A stretch of 17,609 nt of DNA from Candidatus Magasanikbacteria bacterium CG_4_10_14_0_2_um_filter_41_10 (lineage in GTDB: Bacteria > Patescibacteriota > Patescibacteriia > Magasanikbacterales > UBA922): NCBI GenBank assembly GCA_002792995.1, contig PFPJ01000071.1, positions 1-17,609 of the forward strand, written 5' to 3'. The translations under genes were made by a program, and so were the position numbers. Below, in pieces: positions 13,725 through 17,609 of the stretch. The number at the start of each line of letters is the position of its first letter. Position 1 is the stretch's first letter. The notes under the pieces were generated by a model. That model saw only the letters and a list, made by a program, of their open reading frames with translations. It had not been told where the DNA came from and did not search any database.

Positions 13725-14380
13725 CTCTTTTCTTCTTGTTCTTGTCTTTCTATATCACTAAAATTTCGTAAATCTTCCCATTTTTTGCGGAAATTTGGGG
13801 CATCGAGATAGTCGACAAATGTGTTGTATTGAGAATGTGTTTTACTTATACGCTGTGCGTGTTTTATAGGACACCAGTAGCGTTCAGTTCTGCCAGATAT
13901 TTCTGTTGCATACCGCATGAGATTATTGAAATAGCTACAGTACCCACAGTTTATTTTTTCCAGCCAGTTGAGGTGGGGAAGCCGTTGGCGGTCGAAGATA
14001 AAATAATCACGGGCTTTGACCAGTGGAATCCCATAGAGGCGAAAGGCGACACGATGATATATCTCAAGGCATAGGTGAAAGAATGTGCCAGGAATAATCA
14101 TGCCATATATAAAAGGCATGCTAATGAGATACCGAAGATTGATAGGGAATAAGCTTTTGAGTGAGCTTATTTTCCATTGTTTTAGTTTTGTTTTCTTTTT
14201 TTTTAGTTCAGTCAAGACATTGGTCTTCTCATCCAGCGTATTCATGGCACGTTCAAACGCAGCGAAAATTTCATCGCCAAATTCAGAAAGTTTTTTTAGT
14301 TCTATCTCTTTGCTCGTGCCCAACTTGTCTTGGATTTTTTTGAGGCGTGCTTGAAGCTCTTGTTTAGTTTTGTTTATCAT
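13703..14380 (-). CDS. Unrecognised 225-residue protein with CxxC ... CPIKH motif
   Basis: No named family is recognised. The N-terminal third (1-75) is charged and helical with coiled-coil character. A hydrophobic stretch (about 77-113, PFIYGMIIPGTFFHLCLEIY) could be one membrane helix or a buried hairpin. The C-terminal half is the distinctive part: YFIFDRQRLPHLNWLEKIN, then C145-G-Y-C148, RTERYWCPIKHA (C170, H174) and an acidic/basic tail ending at the terminator. C145, C148, C170 and H174 could together bind a metal, and the wording looks like that of a conserved family rather than a random ORF. It is transcribed away from topA, 93 bases after its stop, from a region with two tandem palindromes and a TATACT box. 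Its stop codon lies within the loop of its own terminator. Confidence 0.85.
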   Translation of the reverse strand: MINKTKQELQARLKKIQDKLGTSKEIELKKLSEFGDEIFAAFERAMNTLDEKTNVLTELKKKKTKLKQWKISSLKSLFPINLRYLISMPFIYGMIIPGTFFHLCLEIYHRVAFRLYGIPLVKARDYFIFDRQRLPHLNWLEKINCGYCSYFNNLMRYATEISGRTERYWCPIKHAQRISKTHSQYNTFVDYLDAPNFRKKWEDLRNFSDIERQEQEEKRNKKHPS

Positions 14381-14389
14381 AAGATATAC

Positions 14390-14395
14390 AGTATA
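14390..14395 (-). promoter_or_regulatory. Candidate -10 box (TATACT) for the 225-residue protein gene
   Basis: TATACT on the minus strand ends nine bases before the ATG at 14380; the -35 region (TTCCCC, 17 bases upstream) is weak. If used, the transcript would be nearly leaderless. Confidence 0.35.
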
Positions 14396-14423
14396 CAGGA
14401 GGAAAGAACTTTGGGGAATATCA

Positions 14424-14465
14424 GTATGTTAAAACATACCTCTGGAGAAGTATGTGTTAACATAT
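14424..14465. promoter_or_regulatory. Two tandem palindromes (operator pair or hairpin) upstream of the 225-residue protein gene
   Basis: GTATGTTAAAACATAC (14424-14439) is a perfect palindrome around AA. GTATGTGTTAACATAT (14450-14465) is an imperfect copy in the same orientation, with centres 26 bases apart. Because each is self-complementary, the two can also pair with each other as a 15-base stem (one mismatch) around a ten-base loop. No T run follows on the minus strand, so it is a poor terminator for topA; a binding site for a dimeric regulator fits as well. Confidence 0.6.
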
Positions 14466-14473
14466 GTGTCAAT

Positions 14474-16762
14474 TTATTCACTTTTTTTCTTTTTACTCCA
14501 AGTTCGTTTTGGTTTTTTCTTTGCTTCCTCTATGAGTACTTGGCATTGTTCGAGTGTGAGTGTTGTGGGGTCCGTATCTTTTGGAATTTTTGCATTTACT
14601 TTCCCTGCTTTGATGTATGCGCCATAGCGTCCTTCTCTGATTTCGATGTCTTCTTCCACAAATGCTTTGATTAAGGCTTTTGCTTTTTTTTCTTTTTCTG
14701 CATTGACAATTTCCTGTGCCCGTTCGAACGTTATCGTATATGGATCATCTTCTTTGATAGAAAAATATTCTTTCCCAATTTGAATATATGGTCCAAACTT
14801 TCCAATTGCAACAGTCATGTCCTCACCAGCTTCTGTTTGTCCTATCACTTTTGGGAGTGACAACAGGTGCATTGCTTCTTCCATGGTGACGGTTTGTATT
14901 GATTGTCCTTTGCCAAGACTGGCGAATTTTGGTTTTTCTTCGTCTTCTTTGTCACCAAGTTGTACGAAGGGTCCATACCGACCGATGCGTGCAAAGACTG
15001 GTTTCCCACTTTTTTCATCAATACCTACTTCTCTGATCTGCAGTGTATCTTCTCGAGAGAGTTCTTCTTCTTTTTTTACCAAGTTGTCATGGAATGGCTG
15101 ATAAAATGTTGCAATGATTGGTTTCCAATCTCGTTCACCAGCTGCTATTTCATCTAAATTTTGTTCCATGAGTGCTGTGAAATCATAGTCAACAATATCT
15201 TTGAAATGCTCAACGAGTAAATCATTGACCACCATCGCAATATCGGTTGGTTTCAATCGTTTGTCTTCCAGACGTTCGACATAGCCACGTGCTTCGATTG
15301 TTCCAATGGTTGGTGCGTAGGTAGATGGTCGTCCAATGCCGCGCTCTTCGAGTGCTTTGACAAGTGTTGCATCAGAATATCGTGCGGGCGGTTTTGTAAA
15401 ATGTTGTTCTGGTTTTAGTGTTTCACATACAAGTGGTTGGCCTTCTGTAAGTTCTGGGAGCATTTCGTGTTTAATACTTTCTGGGTACAGTGCGAGCCAT
15501 CCGTCAAACACACACGTTTGACCATTTGCGCGAAACGTATATTTTATTGCACTGATATCTACCAATGTTTTATTCAATTTTGCTACGCTCATCTGTGTTG
15601 CAACAGCACGTTTCCAGATAAGGGAATACAATTTAAATTGATGATCATCGAGGTATTCTTTGATAGAATCTGGTGTCCGTGTTGGGTCTGATGGGCGGAT
15701 TGCTTCATGTGCTTCTTGTGCACCTTTTGTTTTTTTTGCGTAGACACGTGGTGCCTCAAGTATATATTTTTCTCCGTATGTTTTTTGAACAAATGCGTGT
15801 GCCTCTGTCAAAAATTTTTCAGACAAATTTGTTGAGTCAGTACGCATGTAGGTAATAAGCCCTGTTGTTCCTTCTGACCCAAGAGCGATTCCTTCGTAGA
15901 GTTGTTGCGCCAGGCGCATCGTTTGTTTTGCAGAAAAACCGTAGACGTTGTTTGCTGCTTGTTGCAAGCTGGATGTAATGAATGCTGGTGGGGGAGTACG
16001 CTTTGTTGCTTTTTCTTCAATATGTGAAATAACGTATGATGCTCCGTCAAGATCTTTCAAAATTGTATCAACAGTGCCTTGTTCACCTAGTTCTAATTTT
16101 TTTAGTGACTTGCCATCAATTGCATGAAGTTTGGCAACCATTGGATCTGGGAAACTTTTTTTCTCATCTTGAAATAACCCTTCGAGAGTCCAATACTCTT
16201 CTGGAATAAACGCTTGAATTTCTCGTTCTCGTTCAACCGTGAGTCGTACGGCAACTGACTGTACTCGTCCAGCAGACAATCCTCGTGCAACTTTTTTCCA
16301 CAAAAAAGGAGAGAGCTCATATCCGACAAGTCGGTCAAGTACACGACGCGCTTGTTGCGCATCTACTAATTTTTGATCGATCGTACGAGGATGTGCGAGG
16401 GCTTCTTCGATCGCATGTTTTGTGATTTCGTGAAAGACAATTCTATGTGCGTTTGCTGGTTTTACTTTTAAAATATAAGCAAGATGCCAAGAAATGGCTT
16501 CTCCTTCTCTATCTTCATCAGTCGCGAAGATAATCTCATCACTTTTTAATGCGAGATCTTTGAGTTTTTTGACTTGGGCAGTCTTGTCTTTTGAAACGGT
16601 ATATGTCGGTTCGAACGTACCACCTTCGATATCGATGCCCATTTTGCTTTTTGGCAGATCTCGGACATGACCAAACGAGGATTCTACGAAGTAGTCCTTG
16701 CCAAGGAATTTACTGATAGTCTTCGCCTTTGTCGGTGACTCTACAATAACAAGTTTTTTCAT
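14474..16762 (-). CDS. topA: DNA topoisomerase I (type IA)
   Basis: A 762-residue type IA topoisomerase that relaxes negative supercoils through a 5'-phosphotyrosine link. The Toprim domain opens the protein (KKLVIVESPTKAKTI with E8; ATDEDREGEAISWHL with D82, D84, E86). GLSAGRVQSVAVRL (161-174) and the active site GLITYMRTDSTNLSE (catalytic Y305, R307) follow, then HEAIRPSDP (352-360) and GIGRPSTYAPTI (475-486). Instead of the C4 zinc ribbons of E. coli TopA, the C-terminus has three degenerate repeats, each with a G-(R/K)-(Y/F)-G-x-(Y/F) core: IGRYGPFVQLG (593-603), IGKFGPYIQIG (653-663) and EGRYGAYIKAG (710-720), ending in a lysine-rich tail. A TTGACA-17-TATGCT promoter lies just upstream; its start site is only about three bases from the ATG, and there is no Shine-Dalgarno site. 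Confidence 0.97.
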   Translation of the reverse strand: MKKLVIVESPTKAKTISKFLGKDYFVESSFGHVRDLPKSKMGIDIEGGTFEPTYTVSKDKTAQVKKLKDLALKSDEIIFATDEDREGEAISWHLAYILKVKPANAHRIVFHEITKHAIEEALAHPRTIDQKLVDAQQARRVLDRLVGYELSPFLWKKVARGLSAGRVQSVAVRLTVEREREIQAFIPEEYWTLEGLFQDEKKSFPDPMVAKLHAIDGKSLKKLELGEQGTVDTILKDLDGASYVISHIEEKATKRTPPPAFITSSLQQAANNVYGFSAKQTMRLAQQLYEGIALGSEGTTGLITYMRTDSTNLSEKFLTEAHAFVQKTYGEKYILEAPRVYAKKTKGAQEAHEAIRPSDPTRTPDSIKEYLDDHQFKLYSLIWKRAVATQMSVAKLNKTLVDISAIKYTFRANGQTCVFDGWLALYPESIKHEMLPELTEGQPLVCETLKPEQHFTKPPARYSDATLVKALEERGIGRPSTYAPTIGTIEARGYVERLEDKRLKPTDIAMVVNDLLVEHFKDIVDYDFTALMEQNLDEIAAGERDWKPIIATFYQPFHDNLVKKEEELSREDTLQIREVGIDEKSGKPVFARIGRYGPFVQLGDKEDEEKPKFASLGKGQSIQTVTMEEAMHLLSLPKVIGQTEAGEDMTVAIGKFGPYIQIGKEYFSIKEDDPYTITFERAQEIVNAEKEKKAKALIKAFVEEDIEIREGRYGAYIKAGKVNAKIPKDTDPTTLTLEQCQVLIEEAKKKPKRTWSKKKKSE

Positions 16763-16771
16763 ACAAGGCCG

Positions 16772-16800
16772 AGCATAGAGGAAGATGATCAGATTGTCAA
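16772..16800 (-). promoter_or_regulatory. topA: topA promoter, consensus-like, predicting a leaderless transcript
   Basis: On the minus strand TTGACA (16800-16795), a 17-base spacer and TATGCT (16777-16772). Start of transcription would fall near 16765, while the ATG begins at 16762. The -35 box begins seven bases after the folC stop codon. Confidence 0.8.
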
Positions 16801-16807
16801 CCCTCCC

Positions 16808-17609
16808 TTAGAGAAGTGTCTGGATCTCGCTACTTACGAAAAGCGAACCGGTGATTAATAGTATATCATGTTTTGTCACTTTTTTTTGTGCCCAGGCGAT
16901 GGTTTCTTTTGGATGCAAAAATATATCAGTAGGTACGCTTGTTTGTTTTTTCCACATGTCAGCAATGTCTCGTGGAGAAGCAACTTTTCGAAATGGATTG
17001 ATCGTATTTCGAGTACACGCTATTGCTGTGGGTCGCAGTGTTGCAAGACTTTGTATCATACGGTGGATATCTTTGTCTCCAGAAAATCCGTTGATAATGT
17101 AAAGATTACTTTTTTTTGCTTGGTATGCAGGGTGGGCATCTCTCAATGCCTGCAGTGTCTCAACGGTTGTTTGTATTTTATCGACATTGTGTGCACCATC
17201 GAGAATAATCAATGGCGATTCAGAAAGAATTTCCATGCGAAGTGGTTGGGTAGCTTGTTGTATCCCTTTGATAATACTTTTTTCTTCAATGCCAATACTA
17301 CGTGCGACGTGTATGGCAATACTTGCATTCATGCTTTGGTGTGCGCCTATCGCGGTAGTATGAAACTCTGTACCTTGATAAGAACATGTTGTACCGGTGA
17401 GGTCAGTCACAATTGTTTCAACTTGTTTCTTGGATATTGTTTGGAATGGCGCAGTAAATTTTTTTGCTTGCATTTCGAGTATGGCGCGAATAGCAGGACT
17501 TTGTTCTGCGGTGACAACCGTACAGGGGCCCGTGATGATTCCTGCTTTTCGTACGGCGATTTCTTTTTTTGTTTTCCCGAGCAGTTGTGTATGATCAAGA
17601 CCAACATTG
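16808..17609 (-). CDS. folC: Bifunctional folylpolyglutamate/dihydrofolate synthase, C-terminal about 266 residues (5' end outside window)
   Basis: FolC adds glutamate to dihydropteroate and/or to folates in the cytoplasm. The frame stays open past the first visible ATG (17473) to the right edge; the extra residues read NVGLDHTQLLGKTKKEIAVR and then KAGIITG, a strong Mur-ligase-type FolC signature (NVGxDH, KAGI). Downstream are GAHQSMNASIAIHVA (the substrate-proximal region) and LIILDGAHNVDKI, the C-terminal DGAHN motif, then a Rossmann-like C-terminal domain with NGFSGDKDIHRMI. The ATP-binding GTNGK(G/T) loop must lie outside the window. PLRMEIL stands where most FolC have PGRxE. topA follows after 45 bases from its own promoter; no terminator is seen between them. 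Confidence 0.92.
   Translation of the reverse strand, partial: NVGLDHTQLLGKTKKEIAVRKAGIITGPCTVVTAEQSPAIRAILEMQAKKFTAPFQTISKKQVETIVTDLTGTTCSYQGTEFHTTAIGAHQSMNASIAIHVARSIGIEEKSIIKGIQQATQPLRMEILSESPLIILDGAHNVDKIQTTVETLQALRDAHPAYQAKKSNLYIINGFSGDKDIHRMIQSLATLRPTAIACTRNTINPFRKVASPRDIADMWKKQTSVPTDIFLHPKETIAWAQKKVTKHDILLITGSLFVSSEIQTLL

Noticed and set aside
14425..14464. Intrinsic terminator for topA
   Set aside because: The stem is AT-rich and no T run follows on the minus strand, so a regulatory site or other hairpin is favoured.
1..17609. Alternative genetic code (TGA as glycine, known in some Patescibacteria)
   Set aside because: Complete genes end at TGA at natural family ends, and no in-frame TGA interrupts the recognised proteins.

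Overview
The window is an AT-rich, densely packed bacterial chromosome segment with housekeeping genes and no mobile elements. TGA is used as a stop (for example at the ends of the carboxypeptidase and GT-C genes), so the code is standard. Several traits together suggest a Candidatus Patescibacteria (CPR) type genome: a Rel protein cut short after its TGS domain, a topoisomerase I with zinc-free C-terminal repeats, a large lineage-type membrane protein with no recognisable family, an almost complete absence of Shine-Dalgarno sequences, and promoters whose predicted start sites fall within about ten bases of the start codon. This assignment is an inference, not a database result. No gap between genes exceeds about 120 bases.

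Left part (1-7042, all plus strand). The 3' part of aspS comes first. A polyprenyl/dolichyl-phosphate sugar synthase-like GT2 gene follows and overlaps by 29 bases a multi-membrane GT-C type glycosyltransferase; the pair reads as 'make the lipid-linked sugar, then use it outside'. Then comes a tight operon: scpA, scpB (partners of SMC condensin), a D-Ala-D-Ala carboxypeptidase, a DedA/VTT-family membrane protein and a PF06695-type small membrane protein. A strong hairpin terminator at about 7011-7042 ends it.

Middle (7125-10222, minus strand). A tRNA-Leu(CAA) with an encoded CCA end has a near-consensus promoter. A YkuE/YaeI-like membrane-anchored metallophosphoesterase starts only ten bases after the tRNA and is probably on the same transcript. 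Next is an unrecognised 645-residue protein: several membrane helices, an internal lipobox-like LTGC, three tandem C-x13-C repeats and a long charged helical tail. It is the most novel protein here.

parA-parB (10296-12050, plus strand) starts from an extended -10 promoter placed back to back with the tRNA promoter. The 120-base parA-parB gap holds a long inverted repeat built from a short CTAATT/AATTAG motif. A two-way terminator separates parB from the converging rel gene.

Right part (12144-17609, minus strand). In transcription order: the 3' part of folC, topA (own TTGACA-17-TATGCT promoter, nearly leaderless), an unrecognised 225-residue protein with a CxxC...CPIKH motif preceded by two tandem palindromes, and rel. 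Together the window covers cell-envelope building, chromosome compaction and segregation, DNA topology, the stringent response and folate metabolism.
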